From Haematobia irritans (lineage: Eukaryota; Arthropoda; Insecta; Diptera; Muscidae): a DNA stretch of 64,000 nt. The notes beneath the pieces were generated by a model that was not told the origin of the DNA, did no database searches, and saw only the letters and a list, made by a program, of their open reading frames with translations. Position 1 is the first letter of the stretch. Each line of letters starts with the position of its first letter. Below, in pieces: positions 12,477 through 22,834 of the stretch. A program made the position numbers and the translations under genes. Location: NCBI RefSeq assembly GCF_050003625.1, contig NC_134401.1, forward strand, positions 65,937,242-66,001,241, read 5' to 3'.

Positions 12477-13620
12477 GCTTGTAACTTACCATATTTGGAG
12501 GCATTATATCAAATGGTGTAAGGAATTCAACTTTTCTTTGGAAAACGTATCTCATAATTACGGAAATAATGAAGTATTCTATATAAACTCATAAAACTGT
12601 GTTGTTATCGATGTGAAGAATATAATAAATATTCTAGTTGAAAGAAAGCCAAAGTTTTAATATAAAACTTACCAATTCTCTATTAAATTGTACGCTGAGG
12701 GGAAATATAAAAAGTTGTCCAAATTTATTTGGGTTACTTTGAAATTAAATATTTATTTTTTACATTAAATACAATTATTAAATAGGTTTCTAAAAAATCT
12801 AATGGAAAAAATAATAATATGGATAAAAAAAAACAAATATTCTGGTTAACCCTAGACAGCCATCATTCGTCAAAATGACGACATTTAATTTTCGATTTAA
12901 AATGCATTTTAGTCTATTGGGAAATGGTAAATTTATATTATACTGATTCGACCGTTTTATGATTTTTTTTGTTTTATACTAATTAAAACCAAATTGAATA
13001 AGAAAATAAATTCAAGTTTCGCTCACGATGAAAATTATAGCGTCTTGAAATGAGCCGTAGTCAAAATGACGAAGGGTGACTTTAATGTACAAAAAATAAG
13101 GATGACTGTCCAGGGTTAAAAGAAAGTCAAAGAATCCTTACCAATTCACTATTAAATTACAAGCAAAGGAGTACTAAAAATTTTTCCAAATTTTTAAGGG
13201 GTTATTCTGAAATTAAATATTTGTTTTTACATTAAAAATATTACATTGGTTTAAAAAAATTGATTAAAGAAATACTAAAATAAGGTATCAAAAACCTGTA
13301 ATTTTGATGATAAAAATGTAAATATTCTAGCTAAAAGAAAGCCAATTTGTAAAAGAAAACTTACCAATTCTCTATTTTTTAAATGTGTTCGAATCCATCT
13401 GGAGTTGCTCTGAAATTAAATATTGCTTTTACAACAAAGAAAAACATTAAACTGGTATCCAAAAAATCAATTAACAAATAATAATATACATAAAAAATAT
13501 TATTTTTAAAAGAAAGCCATATTAAAAAAATACTTACCAATTTATGACTAAACTATACGCTGAGATATAACAAAAATTTTCCAAATTAATCTGGAATTGA
13601 ATATTAATTTTTTACATTGA
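12477..13620 (-). repeat. degenerate tandem repeats of about 200 bp with splice-like units
   Basis: Units marked by 'cttaccaatt' occur at 12668, 13137, 13360 and 13533. Removing the 266-bp MITE plus one TTAA between the first two makes the spacings about 199, 223 and 173 bp. On the minus strand at least two units read like an acceptor (TTTCCCCTCAG or TATATCTCAG), a 22-nt segment and a GTAAGT donor. The first unit with its flank recurs at 55590-55851. I cannot say whether it is a decayed gene fragment or a repeat; the copy elsewhere favours a repeat. Confidence 0.6.
12850..13115. mobile_element. piggyBac-like MITE, 266 bp, TTAA target
   Basis: Flanked on both sides by TTAA (12846-12849 and 13116-13119). 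The ends are CCCTAGACAGCCATC and GATGACTGTCCAGGG, an imperfect inverted repeat starting CCC. TTAA duplication with CCC ends is diagnostic of the piggyBac superfamily. The inner arms also pair: 'cgtcaaaatgacga' and 'gtcaaaatgacgaa'. No coding capacity. Confidence 0.88.
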
Positions 13621-13837
13621 ATAATAAAAATTTCAATACACTTTCATTTTCAACATATTTTCCTAAATATTCTTAATAACTTTTTTCTAAACTACCGTTA
13701 ATATTAATAACTTTCATTTAAAAGGTTTAATAAACAAACACCAATATATGTCTCAAAAATACAAAATATTCCATGCCTTTACATTTCCTTGTTGCATACC
13801 TGCTTAAAAGATGCAACAACCCACGCCAACGCACACT

Positions 13838-14579
13838 TAGGGATCTATAAATCGAAAATCGATTATTCGAATATTGGCATGAAAATCTAAAAAAATCGAA
13901 ATCGATTATCAACCTAAAAATAATCGCAAAATCGATTTTAGATTTTCGACTAATTTTTAATTTTGACGATCAACTATAGATTTTAGATTTTCAACTTTTT
14001 TTATTTTGACTTTCACAAATCGATTTTAATATTTTATTCATTGGTTTAAATTAAATTGAAATGTGCCTAGATGTAAGGAATTCTATTACTAATAAGAATA
14101 AAAATTCTGATTCGATTAAATAAAATATCAAAGTGGTGGAAATGAATCCTTTGTGATTTCAATTTCCTTCAATTTATACCGTTTGCAATAGGGCCCCAGG
14201 AATGAAACAAGGCCACAAATTTAGGGCGACACTTCATTATTTTGGGAAATAATGGTAAATGATTTCTACATGTTAAAAATTTTATATTGAACCTTTTAAT
14301 AAACAAATTATAATAAACAAATTAAAAAAAATAACACGTATGACCATAACACTAATTTTTGTCATTTCATACCAACTATTGTTGATAACACTCGAAAAAA
14401 GACAAATAGATTTCATAAAATTGATTATTTTGTATTGTCATTATTTCTATGAAATTCGATTATGAAAAATCGAATATTCGAATTTTGATTGGTAAAAATA
14501 ATCGAAAATCGATTTTCGATTAAAAGTCAATAATCGAAAAGTCGAAAAATCGATTATTGGTTTCTACTATAGATCCCTA
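13838..14579. mobile_element. hAT-type non-autonomous element, 742 bp, 8-bp TSD
   Basis: The termini are TAGGGATCTATA and TATAGATCCCTA, perfect inverses. Flanking 8-mers are identical: CGCACACT at 13830-13837 and 14580-14587. Subterminal regions are full of ATCGATT/AATCGAAAA motifs on both sides. An 8-bp TSD fits the hAT superfamily. No transposase frame is visible. Confidence 0.9.
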
Positions 14580-14587
14580 CGCACACT

Positions 14588-15396
14588 ATACAACTGAAGC
14601 ATGCCAGACAAAACCAAGCAAAGCCAAAACATTCCTACAACAACAAAAACACATGTGCCTTTGTTGAAAACAACACCTCATCCAGCCAAATAAACCATCC
14701 GCGAATAACAAACACACACACAAACCACTAAATGAACAAAAATAAAAACAACCCCACGCTCATGTATACACAATAAAACTCAAGTAACATCATCTTTACA
14801 TTAATCACATTCCACTATGCCGATAAAGATCTCTGTACTATGCATTAGTTCATCACATCTGCTGACAATTTACTCTAAGAATAATATTTGTAAAGGCACA
14901 CCAGTTTATGAACGATGAAACGTTTAACTTAAAATTTGCAAAATTTTCATGAAAAGTTATCTACCATTTTTGACGAAAATGTCTATAAATTTAATTACAT
15001 GTGAACTAAAAATATTTCATTGGGTAATTTTCTACCAACAATTATTAACTATAGCTATTGTCAGTAAGAAATTGCTATCCACTTTCAAGTTATTTTTTCG
15101 TAAAAAAATATTATAGTAAATTGCACTTATTATTTAGAAAGTACTTTACATTTCACAAGTAGTTTTATAGCATGACAAACGAATTTTTAACTACCAGTTA
15201 AGAAATTTTTTAGGAAATTTCCATCGTATTTTGTAGGCCATGAACTAAACTATTGCTACTTAGAATTTGTAAAATTTCTTTTCGAGTAGTTAATTTTCGT
15301 TGAAGATACGAAAAATGAACTAAAATTCTGGAAAATTCTTGTAATAAATTATTGTAAAAATCTTCTTAAATTTACGAGACACTTTTTTTCTGTGTT
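14588..15396. other. AT-rich sequence with decayed MITE-like stretches
   Basis: 14588-14790 is relatively A/C-rich ('aacaacaaaaacacatgtg') and looks unique. 14940-15390 repeats MITE-like wording ('gaactaaa', 'cactttttttctgtg'). No gene supported. Confidence 0.4.
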
Positions 15397-15452
15397 GTGA
15401 TACCACAGAGATGAACTTCTCTCTTATCACTGAGTACTGCCCGATTCATCCC
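15397..15452 (-). repeat. SINE internal fragment
   Basis: 'gtgataccacagag', 'gaacttctctcttatcactg' and 'ctgcccgattc' match the complement of the full SINE between its middle and tail. Confidence 0.75.
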
Positions 15453-15504
15453 ATGGCAGGCCTTTGATAAATACAAATGGACCAATCGACATCAATACAA
15501 ATAA

Positions 15505-15800
15505 AGAAAGTCTAAAGTCGGGCGGGCCGGACTATAACATATTATACCCTTCACCTCTCTGTAAACCAAAATATTGAGGCCGTATAAGTACAAATCGAAC
15601 GAAAGATACATGTATATGGGAGCTATTTCTAAATCTGAACCGATTCCAACTAAAATTGAAACAATTAACGATACTATTAAACATACTCCTTGTGCAAAAT
15701 TTGAGGCAAATCAGGGCAAAACTCTGTAATGTGAATGACTATGGTACCAAGTAATAGTAGTTGCCTTGTGGGACATAAATAGTTGTGGGTTCTAGCTCAG
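15505..15800 (+). mobile_element. helentron/DINE-like fragment
   Basis: 'gtctaaagtcgggcgggccg', 'ttatacccttcacc' and 'atatgggagctatttctaaa' followed by 'gaaccgattcc' are the hallmark phrases of the same broad family as 10262-11400 and 40500-41385. It is truncated on the right. Confidence 0.6.
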
Positions 15801-16080
15801 ATATTAATGGGCTCACAATTGTTAAAAACAAGATTGCACTTCCTAATTTATGATTGTCATATTTCTGTAAACCGACATTCCGATAGACTGGGTAAACCTT
15901 CATAAACAACGGGGCATTTTACCTTATGTAACACGCGTTTGCAATTGCATAATTTCAAAATTTCATAATTATTGCAAGGATGTTTTTTATGAAACGTGAA
16001 AATCCTAACCTTTATTAAGATAGTTTCTTTAATTTCAAATTTATACCTCATACACATTAGGCCCGATATTTAAATAATTT

Positions 16081-16245
<165 letters not shown>

Positions 16246-16578
16246 GTAAGGCAAATGACAATTGAAATCTGGTTAAAGTCGACTTTGGAAGTGTAATGTA
16301 ATTGAGGTGTTTTATGATAGTTTTTCCCTTTTGGGAATATTGACCGAACATGTGCAAATGGTGACCCTGTTTTACGATAGTGAAATCAAAATAAGTTTCT
16401 TTTATTTCCAAACAGTTTTTTAATGTTACAAAAAATCCCACTATATTAATAGTGTTCTTCCGAAAATTATACCGAAAGAGACTGTCTTAACCAGGGCTGT
16501 GGAGTCGGAGTCGTAAAAATTTTGCTCGACTCCGACTCCGGCTAAACCAAATTTTTCACTTCATATTTTTTGTAACTA

Positions 16579-16854
16579 CACACAAAAAAATTTCACGAAC
16601 ATTTTTCCAATTAAAATTTTAATAGAGTTTTAAAAAATATTCAATTAAAATTTTAATTGATTCAACAAATTTTTTAATTGAAACAAAAATCAATAGTATC
16701 AATTAATTTTTTAATTGGATCAATTAACTTTTTAATTGACCTTCAATTAATTTTTTAATTGATACTATCATTTCTATGATTGAAGACATTTCAATTAAAA
16801 ATTAATTGGATCAATTAATTTCGTGATTGAATCAGAAAAATTTTTTTTTGTGTG
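16579..16854. mobile_element. palindromic 'AATTAAAA' MITE, 276 bp, TA target
   Basis: Flanked by TA at 16577-16578 and 16855-16856. The ends are CACACAAAAAAATTTCACG and TTTTTTTTTGTGTG. The interior is a chain of 'caattaattttttaattg' palindromes. A diverged copy lies at 11411-11697. Confidence 0.8.
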
Positions 16855-17079
16855 TAATTCATTTGATCAATGTACAGCATGATCGTAAATGAAAATCAAC
16901 TTCCAATTACGACTATCTTTTTATGTTTCCTAGAATGTTAGACTAGCAGATGGGCTGGATCGATCCATTTTAATGCCCATATCAATTTATTTGAAATATT
17001 TCGAACAATCGAAATTATTTTTTTTTTTGATTTTATTTTAAGGCCATATACATATGTGGTATATTGACAGAAAATGTTT

Positions 17080-17860
17080 TCAAAGTTGTTTTTTATAGAA
17101 AGATTTGTCAAAATGTTATTTCTATAAAAAGTTTTGTCAAAATTTTATTTCTATAGCAAATTTTGTCAAAATTTTATTTCTATAAAAAATTTATTCGAAA
17201 TTTTATTACTATAGAAATATTTTTTTCTATAGAAAATTTTGTCAAAATTTTATTTCTATAGAAAATTGAGTCAAAATTTTGTTTCTATAGAATATTTTGC
17301 CAAATTTTATTTCTATAAAAAATTTTGCAAAATTTTGTTTGTTACACAAAAATTTTTCAAAATTTTATTTCTATTGATAATTTTATTTCTATAAAAATTT
17401 AAGTCAAAATTTTATTTCTATAGAAAATATTGCCAAAATTTTATAGTAATAGTTTTTTTTTATTAGAAAATTTGGTCAAAATTTTATTTCTATAGAAAAT
17501 TTTGTCAAAATGTTATTTCTATAGAAAATTTAGTCAAAATTTTATTTCTTTAGAAAATTTAGTCGAAATTTTGTTTCTGTAGAATATTTTGCAGAATTTT
17601 ATTTACTACACAAAAATTTTTCTAAAATTGTATTTTTATTGATAATTTTTTCAAAATTTTATTTCTGTAGCAAAATTTCTCAAAATTTTTTTTCTTACTG
17701 CTGCTCACTGATACTCACTGCTATAAAAAATGTATTCAAAATTTTATTAATATAGAAATATTTGTTTCTATATAAAATTTAGTCAACATTTTATTTCTAT
17801 AGAAAATTTAGTCAAAACTTTGTTTCTATAGAATATTTTGCAAAATTTTATTTCTATAGA
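17080..17860 (+). repeat. degenerate tandem array, roughly 28-30-bp unit
   Basis: More than 20 imperfect units built on 'gaaaattttgtcaaaatttt' plus 'atttctata'. Smaller runs occur at 7480-7605 and, inverted, at 52370-52520. It sits inside the 16492-18401 element. Confidence 0.85.
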
Positions 17861-18404
17861 CTTTAGACTTTCCTTGCATTTTTATTTTTTGTTAAAATTG
17901 TGTTACGTCCCATAACGTTAGATTTAAATTTTAAGTACATAGATTTTGTAGAAGTATACACAATTTTGTCTAAATCGATTCAGATTCAAATTCATGCATA
18001 TGGGAATATAAACCTTTATATAACTCGCAACAAATTTAAAGGATTTGAGATAGTATCAATAATTTTGGTCCACAAATACATATACTGTTGGTATCTTCTC
18101 ATATTATGATGGGTATTTATATCATTATTTTATTTATTAGACATTGCCCTAAATTTGAAATATAGAGTTCAATTGGCATCTTATGTGAAATTAAGACCTT
18201 TTTTTGCACACGTAAATAAATACGATACTTTATATCGATCCACTTACGGTACCCCCACAATAGAACTACAAATTAAAATAAGATTTAGTATTAAAATAAG
18301 ATTTGGTTATATTACCCGGAGTCGACTCCGGAGTCGGAGTCGAGCTGATGAAAAATGCTGGAGTCGGAGTCGAGCAAAATTGGCTCGACTCCACAGCCCT
18401 GGTA

Positions 18405-19872
18405 TACACCACGCCTCACTGTTGGGAATTAGAGTTTCAAACTTTTTGTCGAAAAGTGGTTTTGCCAGGGTGTAATCCACTATGATAGGCACGTCTGGCA
18501 TTACTTTGAGGACCGAACTGTGACCGTACATTTCTTCCGACCACAGCGATAGTTCGTGCAACCGCACAGCCGTTGTTGCAGCTGACAGTCTAAAGGCAAT
18601 AGATGCAGCATGACATTAAGGGAGTCTGTTCCTGTCTTACTAAATGCGCCTGAGATACATAACCTCGCCATACGCTGAACTTTATCTAAACAAGTCGGTT
18701 TCTGAAGTGCCGGCCACCAGACTACAACACTATATAGCATTATAGGTCTAACTACTGCCGTGTATAGCCAATGCACAATTTTTTGTTTTAGTCTCCACTT
18801 TTTCCTTTTTGCACGAGTACAAAGCTACCGTGAATTTTCTCGCACTTTCTTCAATATTAAGCCTAAAATTCAGCTTCCTGTCCAAAATAACGCCAAGGTA
18901 TTTTGCACACTCACCAAAGGGAATTTCAATACTCCCTAACCTAACCTAATACACCCTAAGGAAATGGGCCTAACCGTAGGAGTTCTGCGATCTTTGCAGT
19001 ACATAACTAGTTCTGTCTTTGCTGGATTTACCCCAAGACCATTATCTTTCGCCCATTTCTCAGTCATCCGGAGAGCACTCTGTATAATATCTATGATTGT
19101 GGGTGGGAATTTTCCCCTGGCTGCTAGGGCCACATCATATGCGTATGCCACCACTTTTATCCTTTCTTTTCCTAGGGAAACCAGAAGGTTGTTTATAGCA
19201 ACATTCCAAAGAATAGGTGATAGAACTCCTCCTTGGGGAGTGCCTCTGTTCACATACCTTTGTATGTTTGCTTGTCCTAGTGTGGCTGAAAAACGTCTCT
19301 TTATTAAAAGTTCGTCTAACAGCCTAAGTATACCTGGATCAACATTCAGAGTTGTCAGTCCATGTAATATCGAGCTCGGGTGGACATTATTGAACGCCCC
19401 TTCGATGTCTAGAAACGCCACGATTGTGTATTCTTTGACAGATAGCGAGCTTTCAATAAAGCTGACTAGTTCATGTAATGCGGTCTCAGTAGACCTGCCC
19501 TTCGAGTATGCATGCTGTCGTTTCGAGAGCAAACTTGAATCGACGCTAGTTCTAAAATACATTTCTATCATCCTCTCCAGGGTCTTAAGTAGGAATGAGG
19601 ATAAGCTGATTGGTCGGAAATCCTTCGCACTCGAGTGAGAGGCTTTTCCCGCTTTAGGTATGAAGATGACTTTTGTTTCTCTCCACTTTTCTGGAATATA
19701 TGCTAAGTTCACACATCGTTTATATATCACCGTCAACCAGGGGATAATTAATTTTAATCCACTGCTTGTAATTCCGCCGGAGTAATTCCATCAGGTCCGG
19801 GGGATTTGAATGGTCCAAAGCTATTTAAAGCCCATTTTATTCTAGATTCCGACACAATTTCCTCAACAAGTT
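18405..19872 (-). pseudogene. LINE (non-LTR retrotransposon) reverse transcriptase remnant
   Basis: Read on the minus strand. A short KSPGPDGI-type motif near 19790 is followed by a frameshift. The main frame 19736-18936 (266 codons) holds 'FRPISLSSFLLKTLERMI' (about residues 40-57), 'VAFLDIEGAFNNV' (first catalytic Asp at residue 110), and 'GTPQGGVLSPILWN' (165-178). A further frame at 18776-18501 has 'LYTAVVRPIMLYSVVVWWPA', typical of the C-terminal part of R1/LOA/Jockey-like RTs. The catalytic YADD box reads YAYD (residues 198-201), losing one aspartate, so the enzyme is dead. No endonuclease or gag frame is present; the 5' end is lost where the inverted repeat at 19868 begins. Confidence 0.88.
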
Positions 19873-20605
19873 AGTATGCAACAATATTTTCGTATTGCGT
19901 TCAAAGTAGTAGACATTTTCTATTGAGGTGTTTCAGGCATCTTCAATATACGTTAGATATAGCATATTCGCTTCAAATGAAACCTTTTTTAAATCAAATG
20001 AATTATTTTTCAAATCAAATGAAACAATTTCCAAATCAAGTGAAACCTTTTTCAAACCAAACTCTAAAATCAAACGAATTATTTCTAAAATGTTATTCAT
20101 AAATTTGTTGTTGTCTAATATGAAATATAATATAAAATTTAAAAATAAAATATATATTTTTGATGTCAGTTATAAAATAAGGGTTTGGTGATATTATAAG
20201 TCAATTTGCCAATTTGGAAGAAATACATACCACGTATCATATAAGCATACATAGAAGAAAATCAGAAATTATATTAGTTTGCCATTTAGTCGGGGAGAAA
20301 GTTAATATTTTTTTTTTTTTGTTTTAATTTTATATTTTCTTAAAGTATACAATTTTTTCCTTCTTGGCGATCCATTTGTACACAGTAATTATTCCTCATC
20401 CATCAATGATCTAAAGTATGAATTCGAATTAAAGTATGGGTCAAAATTTCATTAAAAATTTTAAAAGATTCATTTTATGTGGAAAAATATTTCATTTGAA
20501 GTGAAAATGCTATATCTAACGTACATTGAAGATGCCTGAAACATCCCAACAGAAAATTTCTACTACTTTGAACGCAATACGAAAATATTTTTGCATACTA
20601 ATGTA
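19868..20605. repeat. inverted repeat with about 120-bp arms, MITE-like
   Basis: Arms at 19868-19990 and 20490-20605 are reverse complements: 'gcatcttcaatatacgtta' pairs with 'taacgtacattgaagatgc', and 'cgtattgcgttcaaagtagt' with its inverse. The centre repeats 'tttcaaatcaaatgaaac'. The outward sequence to about 20735 continues the same wording. A non-autonomous foldback element is likely. Confidence 0.7.
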
Positions 20606-20763
20606 CATTTATAATGTTCATTTGAAATGAAAAAGGTTTCATTTCATTTGTTTGATTTGAAAAATGATTCAATTGTTTTGAAAAATGAAAATTTGATTTG
20701 AAAAAGGTTTCATTTGAAATGAAAATGGTATATATCACAGTTTACCATGGACCAACGCAGGTG

Positions 20764-21075
20764 GTATTAAAAGACACCGGCTCTTGCTAGTGACATCTGC
20801 CTTTTGCTTTTACCTATTAAGTTATTGCAGTGCTTTAATGACTGAGTATGTTACCTGTAACAAATGACAGAATATTGAATAGTTTTTGAAAATAAATACA
20901 TTGAAAAATTATTGCAGGGGGTATTAAAAGACTGTTGTTAGTGACATCTGCATTTTGCTTTTACCTATTAAATTTTTGAAATTATTGCAGTGCTTTAATG
21001 ACTGAGTATGTTACCTATAAAAAATTGCAGAATATTGAATAGTTTTGGAAAATAAATACATTGAAAAATTATTGT
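20764..21075 (+). repeat. tandem duplication of a 157-bp segment
   Basis: Unit 1 is 20764-20920 and unit 2 is 20921-21075. Both run from 'gtattaaaagac' through 'tagtgacatctgc', 'gcagtgctttaatgactgag' and 'aataaatacattgaaaaatt'. Unit 2 differs by small indels. No coding role is seen. Confidence 0.85.
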
Positions 21076-22560
21076 CTTGTTCACAGATATTTCTTCTCCT
21101 TACAATACGAATTCGTGTTTTGCTTATGATAGAAGACGCATTTCTCTGACACAAAGTCTTTTTCCTTTACTAAAAGTAATGAAGGTGGTTTGTTCTTAGT
21201 TAAAAACATTAACTTTAAAATGGGTGTCTTTACTTATAAGAAAATTATTTTGAAATAAGGTCAATTGTCCTAAAAAATCGTCCTTAAATTCGATGAGTTT
21301 TTATTACTTGACTATACAATGACAAAATCTTTGGAATAGGACAATTTTTTTTAAGTGCATGTATATGTATAAGTCGCAATTTTTGCTTTTTTAACATAAA
21401 GGTGGGTATTAAGTTCGATTTTAGCCGCTAAAAACGTCATTTTTCACGATTACTTTTCTTTAATAATCCATTTTAAGGAATACAAACTTTGTGAATATTT
21501 TTTTTTTGGGATTTTCCCCATCAAGTTATAATAAAATTTGCAACAAATATGTATAATTTCATGCAGTTTTCTTACTGATTTAGTTTTCACTTTAGCGATT
21601 TTTATTTAAGGATCGAAGTAATTTTATATGTTGGGAGAATATTAACATATTCATAATTAGAATTGATTAATTCATAGAACCAAATATGACCGAGTGAGAT
21701 GGGGTTGTTAGTTTATCATTTAAAATCTACAAAATAGACAGGGACTTATGATTGCAACTTATATTTTAATCGATGGACAAACTAATGAGTTAATACCTGG
21801 TAACATTTATCGATTGGTTTTCTAAGACGAAGATTTCCTAAGTCGCCAGAGTAAATATTGATGACAATAATCAAATTAGAGGTCAGTGGGACACAATCCT
21901 CATTAATGGCAACAAGTTGAATATTGGAAAACGTAAAATCAAAACAATAATAATCACCAAGTAAAACTTTTTTGTACAAATTATCAATATACACACCCCA
22001 AATATCAATCAGGTATGTACGAGGAGACGGAAGACTCGACAAGGGTGTGTGCACAGCTATTTTGGTTCACAAAGAATCGAAATGTGGACGTCTGTTGCTA
22101 AACACAATATTTTCTTGTTTTTTTTTTTTTTTAATTATACTCGACGATAGGAGAAAAATCGTTAATGGTGCCATAAACAGTACCAAAAACAAAGAAAGTC
22201 TTTCAAACACACACACTCTCATATAGTATACGATGCGATAAGAATACAAACAATAACAAATGGGCAAAACAAATCGACGAGCCTCCATAAAACAACCAAT
22301 CAGCGAACGGAATTTGACCCTCTTGTTGATACCCATAACAAACGAACTTACAAAACAATGGCTAAAGACGAAGGGAATTGCCAACACAGGTCGCCCCTCT
22401 CGCACTACCTGCTTTGTAAGCAAACTGACGCCGCCGTCGAAGCCGACGATCATCGATGTTGTAGAGAGATAACACAACAATAACAAACCGAAGTGAACTG
22501 ATCTAACGAGTTCTAGGTATGTCGAGAGGCCTACCATGCTATGCTAACAATAACACAGAA
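21076..22560. other. upstream region of Pepck, mostly unique sequence
   Basis: No gene supported. From about 22150 to 22560 the sequence becomes less AT-rich and repeat-free, as expected for promoter-proximal regulatory DNA. A 156-codon minus-strand frame (22537-22067) overlaps it but has no recognisable domain. Confidence 0.5.
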
Positions 22561-22565
22561 CGCGG

Positions 22566-22631
22566 TATAAAAGCACTCTCAAAACAAAGCAGTACCATCA
22601 GTTGCTCGTGGCCTGAGTAAATGGAAAGATC
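22566..22631 (+). promoter_or_regulatory. Pepck core promoter: TATA, Inr and DPE
   Basis: TATAAAA lies at 22566-22572. An initiator TCAGTT at 22598-22603 puts +1 at A22600. AGATC at 22627-22631 falls exactly at +28 to +32 and fits the insect DPE consensus RGWYV. The TATA box lies at -34, slightly further than usual. The predicted 5' UTR is 235 nt to the ATG at 22835. The start site is inferred from motifs only. Confidence 0.75.
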
Positions 22632-22698
22632 AAGTGAACATTTCAGTGGTCTAAGAACAAAATTACTTTTTGACAAGAAAATCTGGAAAAACATATGA
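22621..22698 (+). CDS. upstream ORF in the Pepck 5' leader, 25 codons
   Basis: The first ATG downstream of the predicted start site opens a 25-codon frame that ends with TGA at 22696-22698, 136 nt before the Pepck start. It does not overlap the main frame. No similarity to a known peptide is recognised. If the predicted transcript start is right, scanning ribosomes meet this ATG first, so it could dampen or condition Pepck translation. It may equally be leaky and neutral. Confidence 0.45.
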   Translation: MERSSEHFSGLRTKLLFDKKIWKNI

Positions 22699-22834
22699 AA
22701 CTAGTGCGACTACGATTCTAGTTAAATTAAACAAACAATTGTGATATTTCCTATTGTGATCGTGTATAAACCTACAAATTTAAAATAAAACGTATATTTT
22801 TTCAATCGTCGTTGTTAATAATTAAAAAACTAAA

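Larger units (their letters stand above)
16492..18401. mobile_element. hAT-like element with CAGGGCTGTGGAGTCGGAGTC ends, 1.9 kb
   Basis: The left end reads CAGGGCTGTGGAGTCGGAGT and the right end is its inverse (ACTCCACAGCCCTG), with further GGAGTCGGAGTCG motifs just inside each end. Flanking 8-mers are GTCTTAAC and GTATACAC, matching at 5 of 8 positions, so a decayed 8-bp TSD is possible but not proven. The interior carries a complete MITE (16579-16854) and a degenerate 30-bp array. No transposase is visible. Confidence 0.65.

Noticed and set aside
18964..19638. 224-codon plus-strand frame
   Set aside because: Antisense shadow of the LINE reverse transcriptase, which has clear RT motifs on the other strand.
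22067..22537. 156-codon minus-strand frame upstream of Pepck
   Set aside because: Overlaps the proximal promoter region, is hydrophobic by composition, includes a poly-lysine run from a T tract, and shows no domain.
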